From NCBI GenBank assembly GCA_036785705.1, contig JAWUZG010000001.1, positions 3,906,001 to 3,970,000 on the forward strand: DNA of 64,000 bases. The letters run 5' to 3'. This stretch comes from Acanthornis magna. Lineage: Eukaryota > Chordata > Aves > Passeriformes > Acanthizidae. Below, piece by piece: positions 25,701 to 35,416 of this stretch (position 1 is its first letter; each line of letters begins with the position of its first letter). The position numbers and the translations under genes were made by a program. The notes below the pieces were generated by a model that searched no databases, had not been told where the DNA came from, and was given only the letters and a program-made list of their open reading frames with translations.

Positions 25701-28700
25701 GCAGTGCTCCTCTCTCCTGGAGGTGCTTGGCTTTAAGTAAACTTCACAGAGAGATTTTGGATGACTTGAGTATACACTCGGATGTTTTGGTGTTTTTGTT
25801 TTGTTTTACATTAGGCTAATGCTTTTACAGATACTCACATCCTTTTCAATTTTGCTTCCTAAGAGACTTGTCTCTTTTTGCCTGCTATTGTCTTCTGTCT
25901 CTTTTTGCCTGCTGCTTGCTTTGTGCAGCCGAGTGAATACTCTTAGCCACAAATTCTTGCTGCTTTGTTAGTTGAAAAGCTTGAAAGATTTTAATTTTGA
26001 AATCAATGTGTTGACAGCAGGCAAATGCCAGAATGCAAGTTGTCCACTCAGCCTTAATTAACCCTGTTGTGACAGCCCTGTAAGGGTCTTTAATTGCATG
26101 TTCACACACTGTTTCATCACAAAAGTATATTTAAGTCATCAAGTAGGTATTTGACTAAGACTGTTCAGATTATGCCTCATGTAGGTGGTGACTAAGTCCT
26201 ATCCCCTCTTCAAATTTGCTTTTAGCTTTGTCTGCGACCCCCTGCCTTGTTCGTTATTCCCCTCCCAGTTTGTTCAGTGCCAATTGGAAAGAATCTGCAC
26301 CCACTGGTCATGATTGCTACTTCTTATTATCTAGTTTCTGAATAGGAGGTGATAAATGAAATCTTTATCAGTGAGTTTTGTAGCTGCTCTCTAATAGAGA
26401 AGGAATGCCCTGTTCCATGTCCTTCAAGTTTTTCTGTAATTGTATCTATCACTTGGTGGTTCTCAGTTGTTATGTTGTCTTTTTTTTTTTTAAGCCCTAT
26501 ACTTCTCTTTTTTTCTCCCTTTCGTTCTGTTAATTTTCCCTTCGAGGTTTATCCCTGTTTTTCCCCAGGGATGTTGTCTGTTACAGCTTTAAAAGTGGAT
26601 CTGCTCTCTTGATGGGGAAATTCCTGATTGATTTACTGCTGCTACTGCTCTGGCCATATAAATAGGGTTACAAATGTATCCTTATTTAACCCGAGATGGC
26701 AGAGTTGAAAATAATCCCAGTAAACCTTAGTTTTAATCAAGGTAAACAGACTACATTATCCAGTGCTTTTTTTTTCATAAGGGAAGGTCCATAGTCCTTG
26801 CTTCCCTCAGAGTTCAGTGTGGGAAGGTGCATTGTGCAATTGGTTAATTCTGTGCAGTGACACTGGATCAGAGAGACTGGAATGGGTGCGTTACTGAACC
26901 TGGCAGTGCAAAAATACTCTGCTGTGTGTGGTGGCTCTCCCCTGGTGCTCAGAGTGATGCTCTTCCCTCTCCAGGCAAACGATGCCTATCTGCAGATGGC
27001 CATTGGGAACGCTCCCTGGCCCATCGGTGTCACCATGGTCGGCATCCACGCGCGGACGGGGCGCGAGAAGATTTTCTCCAAGCACGTGGCCCACGTGCTC
27101 AATGATGAAACTCAGAGGAAGTACATACAGGTAATGTCAGCTTTGGAAATCCAGCAGGTCTGCTTGTGTTGCGGGGTCTTTGAGAAATGTTAGTGTCAGG
27201 TGATGTGGTGAAAAGGTCCTAGAAATGGACAGGTTTAGTTTGGGTCAAGCATAATTTGGGTCCAGTTAATAGGTAGCTCATCCTGGACCTGAAGGCTCTT
27301 CAGTGCTGGGCCAGGAACAGTCTAATGGATTTTTCTGAACTGCTGTGAACCTGAATGAACACCAAAGCAGCTCTGAAGACAGACTTCATTTTCCTGAGGT
27401 CTCTCACTGCCTAACTTACGGTTTAAACATCATGCACAGAATTTAATACTGTAAAATTCAGTCCTTCTGACTATTTCTTCAACTAGATGAATGCATTCAT
27501 AAATAAATTCATCAGTCTGGGCTCAAAATTCCAGGTTTAGTTCCTCCTGTGCATATTCATACTTGTGGACTTCTGGTTGTGGAATTAGTAGCAGTGCTGT
27601 TTTTCTACTCTGACCTTTCAATGCAGTGGGTGGACAGGTCTGAGGAAACAAGTCTTTTTGTATTGTTAAACAATTGCCAGGTGCAGTTTCATTGAGACAA
27701 AAACCTTCTGGGTTAACTCTGAAGCCTCCAGAGCAGCATCATGGAGCTCAGAGCTCCTGGCAGGGGAGGTTTACATAAATGTCTCCCTGCTGCAGCAGCA
27801 GGACTCCTGTTGCTTTTCAGCTTCTGCAGATGTCTGCAAGGAAATTGTGTGCAAAATGCAACTTCCCCTTCTGCTCTGAGTCTCTCTGTATTTGGGCTGC
27901 AAGTATAACCTTTGGTTTCTCTTCAACTAGTTTTTAATAGCATAACATGAAAACATATAGTTGTGAAGTCAGAGGGATCTCCAGACACTTACAGAGACAA
28001 CAAATTAAATTTGACCAATTATTTTGTAAGGTGAAAATTGGCATGTGGATTATGCATCTTCAGAGACAGGCTCCAGTTATTCTTGGAAATATTTAAGGGA
28101 TGAAATAGCTTTAAACTAAATAATGTTTTTGTGGTCTGTGTTAATTAGCATGACCGTAATGCTGCTTCTCCAATTTTGATGAATAATTCATAGAATCACA
28201 GAATGGTTTAGGTTGAAAGAGACCTGAAAAGACCATCAAGTTCCAACTTCTGTGGCAGGGGAACCTTCCCCTAGACCAGACTGGTCAGTAATTGGCCACC
28301 TCTGTCCATTTGCCACTCCTGGAGCAGGAAGATCTCTACTCTGGAGTGTTGCTTGGTCTCTCTTAACATAACATACCTTGTGGAAGATGTGTTTGAACTT
28401 CACAGTTTGTCCCTTCTCTGCTTTCCGGGCTACATTTGTTGGCCAAGGAAATCTTTGAGTTCATCTTCCCACTGTGAATTTCCTATCTCTGCTTCTGAAT
28501 TACAAAACTCACTGATGCACCAAGACGAAGTTGGCTTTAATCACGTGTGTTCTCCACGTTGGTTTTGAATGCTGGGTCTTGTTTAACCAGTCTGGTTCAA
28601 ACTGGAGCATGGGATATTACGTGTGCTCCCAGTGGCTCCATGAAGCTAACATGTTCCTGATTACAGAACCCTGGAGTGTGAACATCCCAAACAAGGAGTC

Positions 28701-29553
28701 ATTATGGTGCTGGGACATACTTTCCAGGCTTGCCTGCATTGGAAAGGCCAAAGCATCATCCTGTTGAATCATTTTTCCCTGAGTGAGGAGCTGCCTTCCA
28801 TGAGGAGAGTCTCATGACAGGGACATGACTCTGCCATCTTGGAGTACAATGTCACTCCTAAATTACACTTCCATCACAGCAGTTGGTTTCTTCTTTGTTA
28901 GACTTTTCTGTGTGACTTGAAAGAAAATAATCTCAGGGTTCCTGTCATGTTAGTTTTTGGCAATTGATGCCTTGAAAGAACTGAGAAGTCCATGTTCTGC
29001 CTTTCTCTTTGATAGCTCCCGTTTGCCTCTGTGGTGTCTTGTGCACCACAGTTCTCCTCTCGGGAAGTGTTTTGTTCTTGCCTTGGCTGTGCAGCTTGTT
29101 TTGGTGTCAGAAATTGCTTTTTTGCTTTACAGAATTACTTTTAATATTCAGCTTTCTTGTAAATATCTTTTATTATCATATCATTTGCTCCTGTGCTCAT
29201 AAAGAGGGATTAGAGAATTCCTGTGATCCTTCACTGTGGATCTTACCAGGTGGGACTGAAGCTGTAGCCTTTTTGATTATGCCACAAACTCCTCTAATAC
29301 TGAAGAGAACCTCAAACTTCGAACAGAATAACAACCAAAATAAAAATCCCAAACCCAAAATAGCAGCCTTTTCTTTTTAATTCTTGTTAAGTTTAAAAAT
29401 ACTGTAGGCTATTCAGTTTGTTTAACAGCTGCAGCTTTATTACAGAACTGTCCTTGTTTTTTTAACACCTAGGGGCTGAAGAGGCTCATGACCATTTGCC
29501 AGAAGCACTTCCCAACAGACCCATCCAAGTGTGTGGAGTACAATGCTTTGTGA
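14112..29553 (+). CDS. PRPF18: PRPF18, pre-mRNA-splicing factor 18, complete ten-exon gene
   Basis: Prp18 is a U5-associated factor that works with SLU7 in the second catalytic step of splicing (exon ligation) in the nuclear spliceosome. Ten coding exons lie at 14112-14177, 15167-15244, 18199-18303, 19555-19668, 21429-21575, 23296-23364, 24103-24243, 24700-24771, 26975-27130 and 29473-29553. All are phase 0, all have GT-AG introns, and they join to 342 codons plus stop, the human length. The N-terminus ([18 protein letters not shown]) is basic and helical. Residues about 76-114 form the SFM motif shared with PRPF4. Residues about 175-335 form the helical Prp18 domain, including the near-invariant loop [19 protein letters not shown] at 275-293. 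No frameshift or missing residue is evident. The start is chosen by the Kozak context and family N-terminus. The gene is convergent with FRMD4A. Confidence 0.97.
14178..15166 (+). other. PRPF18: PRPF18 intron 1
   Basis: The intron starts GTGAGG and ends in the pyrimidine-rich TTCTTTTAG. The first 150 bases continue the CpG island. I see nothing else recognisable. Confidence 0.85.
15167..15244 (+). CDS. PRPF18: PRPF18 exon 2 (residues 23-48)
   Basis: It encodes [20 protein letters not shown] and so on to CGYK. The exon is bounded by TTTTAG and GTATGG. It is lysine- and glutamate-rich. Confidence 0.95.
15245..18198 (+). other. PRPF18: PRPF18 intron 2
   Basis: A 3-kb AT-rich intron from GTATGG to GAATGTAG. 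It contains the TCTA microsatellite at 16673-16725 and a short CCTG run near 15962-15978. No other element is recognised. Confidence 0.85.
16673..16725. repeat. (TCTA)n tetranucleotide microsatellite
   Basis: About 13 uninterrupted TCTA copies in PRPF18 intron 2. It is likely polymorphic in length. Confidence 0.95.
18199..18303 (+). CDS. PRPF18: PRPF18 exon 3 (residues 49-83)
   Basis: It encodes a glutamate-rich linker ([16 protein letters not shown]) leading into the start of the SFM motif (LPMTLSRQE). It is bounded by GAATGTAG and GTAAAA. Confidence 0.95.
18304..19554 (+). other. PRPF18: PRPF18 intron 3
   Basis: A 1.25-kb AT-rich intron from GTAAAA to TTCTTTTCAG. No recognised element. 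Confidence 0.8.
19555..19668 (+). CDS. PRPF18: PRPF18 exon 4 (residues 84-121), SFM motif
   Basis: It encodes [20 protein letters not shown] and onward. This is the splicing-factor motif, with the [14 protein letters not shown] signature shared with PRPF4. The exon ends EVNK at a GTAAGA donor. Confidence 0.97.
19669..21428 (+). other. PRPF18: PRPF18 intron 4
   Basis: A 1.8-kb AT-rich intron from GTAAGA to TTTTCTAG. No recognised element. Confidence 0.8.
21429..21575 (+). CDS. PRPF18: PRPF18 exon 5 (residues 122-170)
   Basis: It encodes [20 protein letters not shown] and an acidic stretch ([17 protein letters not shown]). This is the linker between the SFM motif and the Prp18 domain. The acidic linker is the part most expected to vary between species. 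Confidence 0.95.
21576..23295 (+). other. PRPF18: PRPF18 intron 5
   Basis: A 1.7-kb intron from GTATGG to TGTTCTAG. It contains a G run and T run near 22840-22865. No mobile element is recognised. Confidence 0.8.
23296..23364 (+). CDS. PRPF18: PRPF18 exon 6 (residues 171-193)
   Basis: It encodes [20 protein letters not shown] followed by FLK, the entry into the first helix of the Prp18 domain. The donor is GTAACA. Confidence 0.95.
23365..24102 (+). other. PRPF18: PRPF18 intron 6
   Basis: A 0.74-kb intron from GTAACA to TTCCCTGCAG. Nothing else is recognised. Confidence 0.8.
24103..24243 (+). CDS. PRPF18: PRPF18 exon 7 (residues 194-240)
   Basis: It encodes [20 protein letters not shown] and the helix with [16 protein letters not shown]. 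In yeast Prp18 the corresponding first helices form the Slu7-binding face. Confidence 0.96.
24244..24699 (+). other. PRPF18: PRPF18 intron 7, with a MIR-like remnant
   Basis: A 456-base intron from GTAAAT to CTCCTGTAG. The stretch 24510-24570 (CCACTTAACCTCTCC, then CTTCAGATCCTTCATCTG) resembles the 3' part of a MIR core-SINE. That call is made by eye and is tentative. Confidence 0.5.
24700..24771 (+). CDS. PRPF18: PRPF18 exon 8 (residues 241-264)
   Basis: It encodes [20 protein letters not shown] followed by EYVK. This is a helix of the Prp18 domain. The donor is GTACGT. Confidence 0.96.
24772..26974 (+). other. PRPF18: PRPF18 intron 8
   Basis: A 2.2-kb AT-rich intron from GTACGT to CCTCTCCAG. 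It contains a small duplicated word (CTCTTTTTGCCTGCT near 25870 and 25899). Nothing else is recognised. Confidence 0.8.
26975..27130 (+). CDS. PRPF18: PRPF18 exon 9 (residues 265-316), conserved loop
   Basis: It encodes [40 protein letters not shown] and [12 protein letters not shown]. This exon carries the most conserved segment of the family, the loop important for the second splicing step. It is GC-richer than its flanks. Confidence 0.97.
27131..29472 (+). other. PRPF18: PRPF18 intron 9
   Basis: A 2.3-kb intron from GTAATG to TTAACACCTAG. It holds the CR1 fragment at 28187-28322. No other element is recognised. Confidence 0.8.
28187..28322 (-). mobile_element. CR1 LINE 3'-end fragment
   Basis: The plus strand reads TTCATAGAATCACAGAATGG, then TTTAGGTTGAAAGAGACC and TTCCCCTAGACCAGACTGG. 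This is the classic reverse complement of a CR1 3' terminus. It is 5'-truncated to about 130 bp and sits antisense inside PRPF18 intron 9. Confidence 0.85.
29473..29553 (+). CDS. PRPF18: PRPF18 exon 10 (residues 317-342) with stop
   Basis: It encodes [20 protein letters not shown] followed by VEYNAL and TGA (29551-29553). The acceptor is ACACCTAG. The ending matches the family C-terminus. Confidence 0.97.
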   Translation, partial: GLKRLMTICQKHFPTDPSKCVEYNAL

Positions 29554-30080
29554 GGCTGTGACTCACATTTCGGTCTCCAAGACCCAGAGAGGATGGAAGA
29601 GGCAGAGTTTGAGCTTGAACACCAACAGGAACTTGGGGTGGGCTTTGCCAAAAAACAGAAAGCGGGAGATTTTCTACAACTTCTTTTTTACAAGCCTCGT
29701 TTATTTAGGTTTATTTTTAAATCTGTGTTTTTTGCTGAACAGATCCAATGTACAGCAGAGGGGCAGGGTTTTGAAGAAGTTAAGACCAAAACAATGACCA
29801 AGGGACAATGCACATGACCACTGCCTTTATTTCAGTTTGTTGTTCAGGGAACTGTGCAGACTGAACTGTTTCCCATATTTTAGAGCTTTAGGTGAGTCTC
29901 AGCCCTGCAAGGAGCATATGTGGAGATTTTTTTGGCTGCTTTTGCATTGGAGACTGACGTGGGGAGATGATTAGAGGGAAGCAGTTGAATCTGAATCTTG
30001 GTTATTTCTGTAAATATAAAGACTTTATTGGCTAATCTTTCATGTGGTATTTATCAGGAATAAAAAAAAGGTTTATGTAT
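29554..30080 (+). other. PRPF18: PRPF18 3' UTR
   Basis: About 0.5 kb of AT-rich sequence follows the stop and runs to the first good poly(A) signal. The length is of the usual order for this gene. The precise cleavage site is inferred, not seen. Confidence 0.65.
30059..30064 (+). terminator. PRPF18: PRPF18 poly(A) signal AATAAA
   Basis: A canonical AATAAA is followed by an A run and then a U/GU-rich stretch (GGTTTATGTATTTC). Cleavage would fall near 30075-30085. Confidence 0.65.
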
Positions 30081-33000
30081 TTCTCAGCCTCAGTGCAAAG
30101 AGTTTTTGATCTTGAATGCATCTGATTTGGCTTTTTTTTTTTTTCCTTTTTGGTAACGACATTTTTAATACAAACCTTCTGGGCTTGGGGGAAGTAATCT
30201 TATGGCTCTTGAGGCTTTCAAATTCCATTTTTATACATCTGGAGAAAATTTTCAGTCTGCTGTGCATTGCAGAGAAAATAATTAGGACCTCCCATGACCA
30301 TGAACAGTATTTCTAGCAGCCACAAATCTTTACCATTGTGCATCCTGACTGGGAATGGTGAGGAAACTCATGGGAATGATGATGCCTAATTCTGCATAAA
30401 CGGTGAAGTATTGAAACTTTGTTAGTTTTGTGCAGAACCACTTCCTGAAGAAATGTGTCACTATTCCAGTGAATGTGTTTGTCTGGATCCTCACTTTGAC
30501 TGGCAGAGTGGAGCAGGAGCATCTTCCCAAGGAGTCTCCCCTGGGTATTCCCAGTGTGCTGTGGCACAGTGAGATGGGGCTGGGGGGGATATGAGCTGGC
30601 ACCAAGTTTGGAGGAGTATCTTGAGGAACTTTAGGTTCTTCTGGAGACTCTTAGAGTCTGAAGTGGCTCTTTGGACACAGGAGATTTTCAGTCTGGAGTG
30701 TTTGACCCCAGAGAAAATGTCAAGAGCTTAGACAGTTTAGAAGTAATAAAATGAGGCTGATGAGAGCTCACTGGCTCTTGGGGAAGGGCCTTTGGGGAGG
30801 AGATGGGGATTTGTGGGGAGAAGCTGGGCAGGTGTCAAGAGCATGGATGAGTTTCATTAACAGTAGTTTCTGGTGATTTTCTCTGCAGTGCTCTATGCAG
30901 ATACTCTTTGGAGTAGTTATTACAACAGGAAACATTTATAACACCGCAACTTTATCCCTCTCCCCACCCAGACAGTTTCCTGAACTCTTTCTAAATCTTC
31001 ATCTTGACCTTAGTTTTGAACTCTGTAAATAATTGAGGGACAATATTGTCCCTTGTTCAGAAGAGCTGTAATTTCCCTGGAAACTGCAGCAAGTGAGTAG
31101 CCAGGGGATGGTTTAAGGGGCGTTGTATCATCTGCTTTAGCGGGAGGTGGATTCCTTAGGGCATCTGTAATAGTGCTAGATGGATTTTTCCTTCCTGCCT
31201 TAGAGCTAATTATTGAGGAGAATTTTAATGGTACCCCGAGTGCCTGTTTGAGTGGGGATGTGCCTCCTGCAGGGATGTGAATTTGAGGTTGGAATGTCTT
31301 AGCCTGATCAGGTTTTAAAGAATGTAATTTAAGCAATGTGCCTCCTTGCTGACAGTCCCTGAAATACAGCCGCCTCGCTTGAATGAATCCCATGACGGAA
31401 GAACTTCATCCCCTTGCAATTCATGGAATGGTGCTGTATGGGGAACCAAGGAGCTGGGAAGTACTTTCTCACGGCATATCCGTGTAAGAGTTTCCAGCTG
31501 TCCAGCACGTGAGAGCCAGCTCTGGTCCTCCGGGGACGGCGGGCCGGAGGGACACTGTTACTGCAGCTGCTTTTCATCATCGCTTGGAGGCTCTTTGCAG
31601 CTGGATGGCCCCAAATTGCAGCTACCAGACTGTGATCAAATAGTTAATAATGCCTCTGAGCCAAAAAAATCCCAACCCTCAGTCTAGTTTAGGGAGGAGT
31701 GGGTGTGGCGCAGCTGTCACACTGCTTGACAGTTTGGTGGTTTTTTTTTTTTTGTGGGGAGGGTATGTTTCAGTTTAGCAATTTAGACTTTTCCCTCTGG
31801 GCTTTTCCAGATGTTTATTTCTGATAATTCTTGCATTAGGCGGAAATAACTCTGCTGAATCCTAAGACTTGTAGCCTTAGGATGAAGTCATGAGTTCGCC
31901 AGTGATCTCTTGAGTGGTTTTGGGACTTCAGTGCCCCTGGTCATTTGTCACAGTCCCTGACCCCTTCCCGAGCCTGGCAGCACAAGGGCCTGTGCGAGGT
32001 AAACTTCCAAACTGTTGGTACCTGCCTGATATTGGTATTATTGTTAAATGCCTTTAATTCCCTATTTGCTGTTTGTGCTGCTGAAAAGACTCTTAGGGTA
32101 GGTGTATGTGGGATCAGTTTATTTTAATGGAGGAACTGGGTTCCTCTCCTTCTGGCTGCCATAAAATCACCACCATAGATCTAGGCTTGCCCAAAGAATG
32201 AACCTGATTGGGATGTAAATGGCTTCCCTTCTCAGGGGGAAGAGAGTGCTCCAGTTCCTGGACCCAGGGGATGAGAACCCAACGTGGTGCCTCCCAAGAG
32301 GGCTGGCACAAGGGGAGCAGTGCTGGAGTCAGATCTGGAGCAGGCTGCCCTGAAAGCTGCTCCTGAGGTGGTGTAGAGCTGGAAGAGTGGCCTGCAGCAG
32401 TACTTGAGTCGCTGGCAAGAAATCCGAGCCAAGGTCCCAGAATTCGGGGGTGTCTGAAAACCTTTGCCATGGCTGTTTTGTCCCATCCCAAACCCTCCTG
32501 GGGATTTGTTGCAGGCAGTGGTTCCCCACGAGGCAGTGCCGGGTGATGGTCACAGGTTGCTGCCTCCCTGTGGGGTGTGGGGGGATTGGGTGCATGATAC
32601 AGGAGGTGCTGGCATGGGAAGAGGCTCCCTGGACAATGGGAATAAATGGAAGAAGGAAAGAACTACACTGGGAAATGTGGAGGCACCATGTGAGAGTGTG
32701 TGGCTGTGATTTTGGGGGGGTGCTGGGTGCCCAAAGGGGTCACTGCTGCCCACAGAGGGGACAACAGTGATGTTAAGTGATGTCCCTAACTCTGTGCAGG
32801 GGTCACTGCTGCCCTTCTGAGCTAGAGCAGCCTCTTGGGGTGGGTTCCCTCGGGAATTCACCAAGCAAGCAGTTCCTGGGATCACTTGGGGAATGTGCTG
32901 GTGCTCAAGCCTGTCCCACAGCTGTTGGCATTGCTGAAATGGCCTTGCAGCAGCTTGGCATCCAATCCATGTAAGTGAGCGTTAATTTCAGTTATTTCAA

Positions 33001-33339
33001 GTTGTGTGTTGGAGTAAATATGATTTCTGTAACTTTGCTTCCCACAGTGGTGAGAAATCAGTCACACTCTTTGTCCTCCTGAGCCCCCGGGACTTGCGCT
33101 TGGGAGAACACGGTATGGAGCAGGCATGGATCTGCTGGGTGCTGAATCCCAAGGGATCTCTAAAGGATGGGGTTTTTTTGGGAATGTCTGGTGGTCCCTG
33201 CAATCAGGCCCCCTGGCAGCCAAGGAGGATGTCCCTCATGGACACCCTGGCCAGCTGTGCACACATCTGGACCCAGCATCTCTAGCAATGGGAAGGATTG
33301 CCCGGGCTCTGCCCTCCCCAAGAGACCACGGCGAGATTT
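30081..33339. other. Intergenic region between the convergent PRPF18 and FRMD4A 3' ends
   Basis: About 3.2 kb between two tail-to-tail genes. It is AT-rich to about 31300, then GC-richer with a small CpG cluster near 31500-31560. A minus-strand frame of 127 codons at 31010-31393 is serine- and proline-rich and resembles no family I know. Several others at 32100-32900 look like GC-driven chance frames. A 16-bp perfect palindrome lies at 31037-31052. The word GGGGTCACTGCTGCCC is repeated near 32737 and 32800. Confidence 0.5.
31037..31052. repeat. Perfect 16-bp palindrome
   Basis: GGGACAATATTGTCCC is its own reverse complement with no spacer. It could be a dimeric-factor binding site or chance. 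Confidence 0.8.
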
Positions 33340-33353
33340 CGTTTTGAAAATGC

Positions 33354-33359
33354 TTTAAT
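33354..33359 (-). terminator. FRMD4A: FRMD4A distal poly(A) signal ATTAAA
   Basis: The minus strand reads CCTTATTAAAGCATTTTC, then a G/U-rich stretch (GTGGTCTCTTGGGGAGGG) about 35 bases on. This arrangement suits cleavage near 33340. Confidence 0.45.
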
Positions 33360-34880
33360 AAGGAAGTGTTGACAACACCGTTTTGCAAAATGTAAAGGTA
33401 ACTATACAAATTCTTAATACAAAAAGAATAAATTAAAAGCAGATATTTTTTAATTCTGCAACTTTTTCTACAACATACATATTTTTTTTCCTTGATTACA
33501 GTTGAACAGAATCCAGTAAAATCATTTTCCATGCTCTAAAGTCAATTTCAGGAGAGACCTAATTTTTTTTTCTTCTTTTTTTTTCTTCTTTTTTTTAAAC
33601 TAGAGAGTCCATTTTACACAACTTGTAATAAAACTATTGACATTAATATATATGTAAAACTTTACATCTAGTTAACTAAGCAGTAACTGGTCATCTGATA
33701 GCACCTGAATGGGGATTGGCTATGCCTGAAACTAAAACTAATACAGAGTGAAAACAAATTGGACTGTTTCAACATTTTCAACACTCGACTGCATATAATA
33801 TCATTTAAAAATAAACCCTGCCTCCCAGCACGGCCCTGTGCAGGAACCGTCCCCTGGCTCCTGCCCACACAGAGGGAGTGTCAGACACGGAGACTGAACG
33901 CGGTTGTGGCTTTATGGCAGATGGAGCCTTGAAAAATAAAAAAGTAAAGGAGGGGTTAAGTTGGTAGTCAAGTGCTTGTCTATAATAGCTATGTATATAC
34001 CCCTCCGTGTTATACTTAAATATGTTAATCTCATATGATTAACATTTTATGTACATTTGTGTTTAATTGAATTGAGCTAAACAGTAAAACCTGTTTTACT
34101 TAATCTGTCTTTACTACCAGACTGGCTGCTCACATGTGCCTTGATTGCAAACCAGAAAAGCAGAACACAAAGCAAAACTCAATCCGTTTCTAGAAAGCTT
34201 TTTCTCCACTCAAGCCTGTTTGCAATTCAGGCTAAACATTTTTATTTTTCCCCCCTAATTTCAGGGCTGCCACCTTTTAACCTTTGCTGCAAAACTGCAG
34301 AGCTGGTCTTGGAGGAATTAATGTTTCTTCCTGTAGTGCCCAGAGGCCTCATAGTGCCGCTGTTGTTGAATTCTTTTTAATTAAAAGAAGGTACACAGAA
34401 AAAAAAACGAAACCCAAACCACTTACCAGGGAAATTAAAAAGAAAACAGACAGTTGCTCAGAGCCCCTAAAAATCCTTGGGCTAAATTATTTGCTGTAGC
34501 TTAATTTGGTCCTTATTTAATCCTTTCACTTCAGCTACCCAATCTTATCAGTAAATGTCATTAATCAGTACTATCTCTTATCCAGCTAAAAAGCCAATTA
34601 GGAGCTTGAAATAATTCCCATGTTAAAGACCCCAATGCATAAAGAGATGGTGGAAACAGCATTTTGCATGTCCAGATAAAGGCTGCAATCTCACCACTGG
34701 CTGCTCTTCCAGAATTGAAAATAAGGCTTCATTTACTGTCACAGTGTGTTGCGCTCCCAGGTGATGCTTCAGGGAGGCCCAGAAGCACAAGGTTTGCGTT
34801 GTCACCTTTGTAAAGTGTTTTTGTTGTTTTTTTAAAGGGATAATTCACTTATGCTTCATGTGTGAACATGAAAGAGTTTC

Positions 34881-35015
34881 CTTATCACAGAATTTTGGAA
34901 GGGTTTGTGTTGGAGGTGACATTATGTGGTTCCAACCCCTGCCATGGCAGGGACACCTTCCCCTGGACCAGGTTGCTCAGAGCCCCATCCAGCCTGGCCT
35001 CTTGCCCCATCCACT
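34881..35015 (-). mobile_element. CR1 LINE 3'-end fragment in the FRMD4A 3' UTR
   Basis: The plus strand carries GTTCCAACCCCTGCCATGGC, then AGGGACACCTTCCCC and ACCAGGTTGCTCAGAGCCCC. These are hallmark words of the reverse-complemented CR1 3' end. It lies in sense with FRMD4A transcription. Confidence 0.85.
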
Positions 35016-35090
35016 CCTGGCTCTGCCACAGATTTCCCTGGACAAGTAACAGCCTTTCTGCCTGTCACTGCCTCATCTCTGCAAGGCCAC
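35016..35090 (+). mobile_element. MIR-like core-SINE remnant
   Basis: CTGGCTCTGCCACAG, GGACAAGTAACAGCC and CACTGCCTCATCTCTGCAA follow the order of words in the 3' half of MIR. The similarity is by eye only. It directly abuts the CR1 fragment. Confidence 0.35.
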
Positions 35091-35374
35091 CTCCCCCACC
35101 TCACCAGTGATGTGAGGCAGCAGTGCAGGGAACCAAAGCCAACAGTTCTGGTGTGAGTTGCAGAAAGGAATTGGCATGAGCTGCTTGCATTAATGTTTAG
35201 AAGCCCCATTGTTTTTCAAAGCCTAATTACACAGAACCCATTCTCTTTTAAAGCCTGGAATGCAGTTTTCCAGCAATCTTAATACCAAAAGGTGTGGCAG
35301 CCCCCCAAGTAGCGGTGTTTAATTTGAAACGTTTCGCTCTACTTTGTCTGGTAGACGCTGTTGTTATTCTTGGA

Positions 35375-35405
<31 letters not shown>

Positions 35406-35416
35406 CACTCACACTT
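35375..35416. repeat. (AC)n dinucleotide microsatellite
   Basis: An AC run of about 20 units with two interruptions (GC, TC). It lies in the presumed FRMD4A 3' UTR. Confidence 0.95.

Noticed and set aside
33424..33815. Plus-strand AATAAA words at about 33425, 33627 and 33810
   Set aside because: They occur in AT-rich sequence with no plus-strand gene upstream closer than PRPF18, which has its own signal at 30059.
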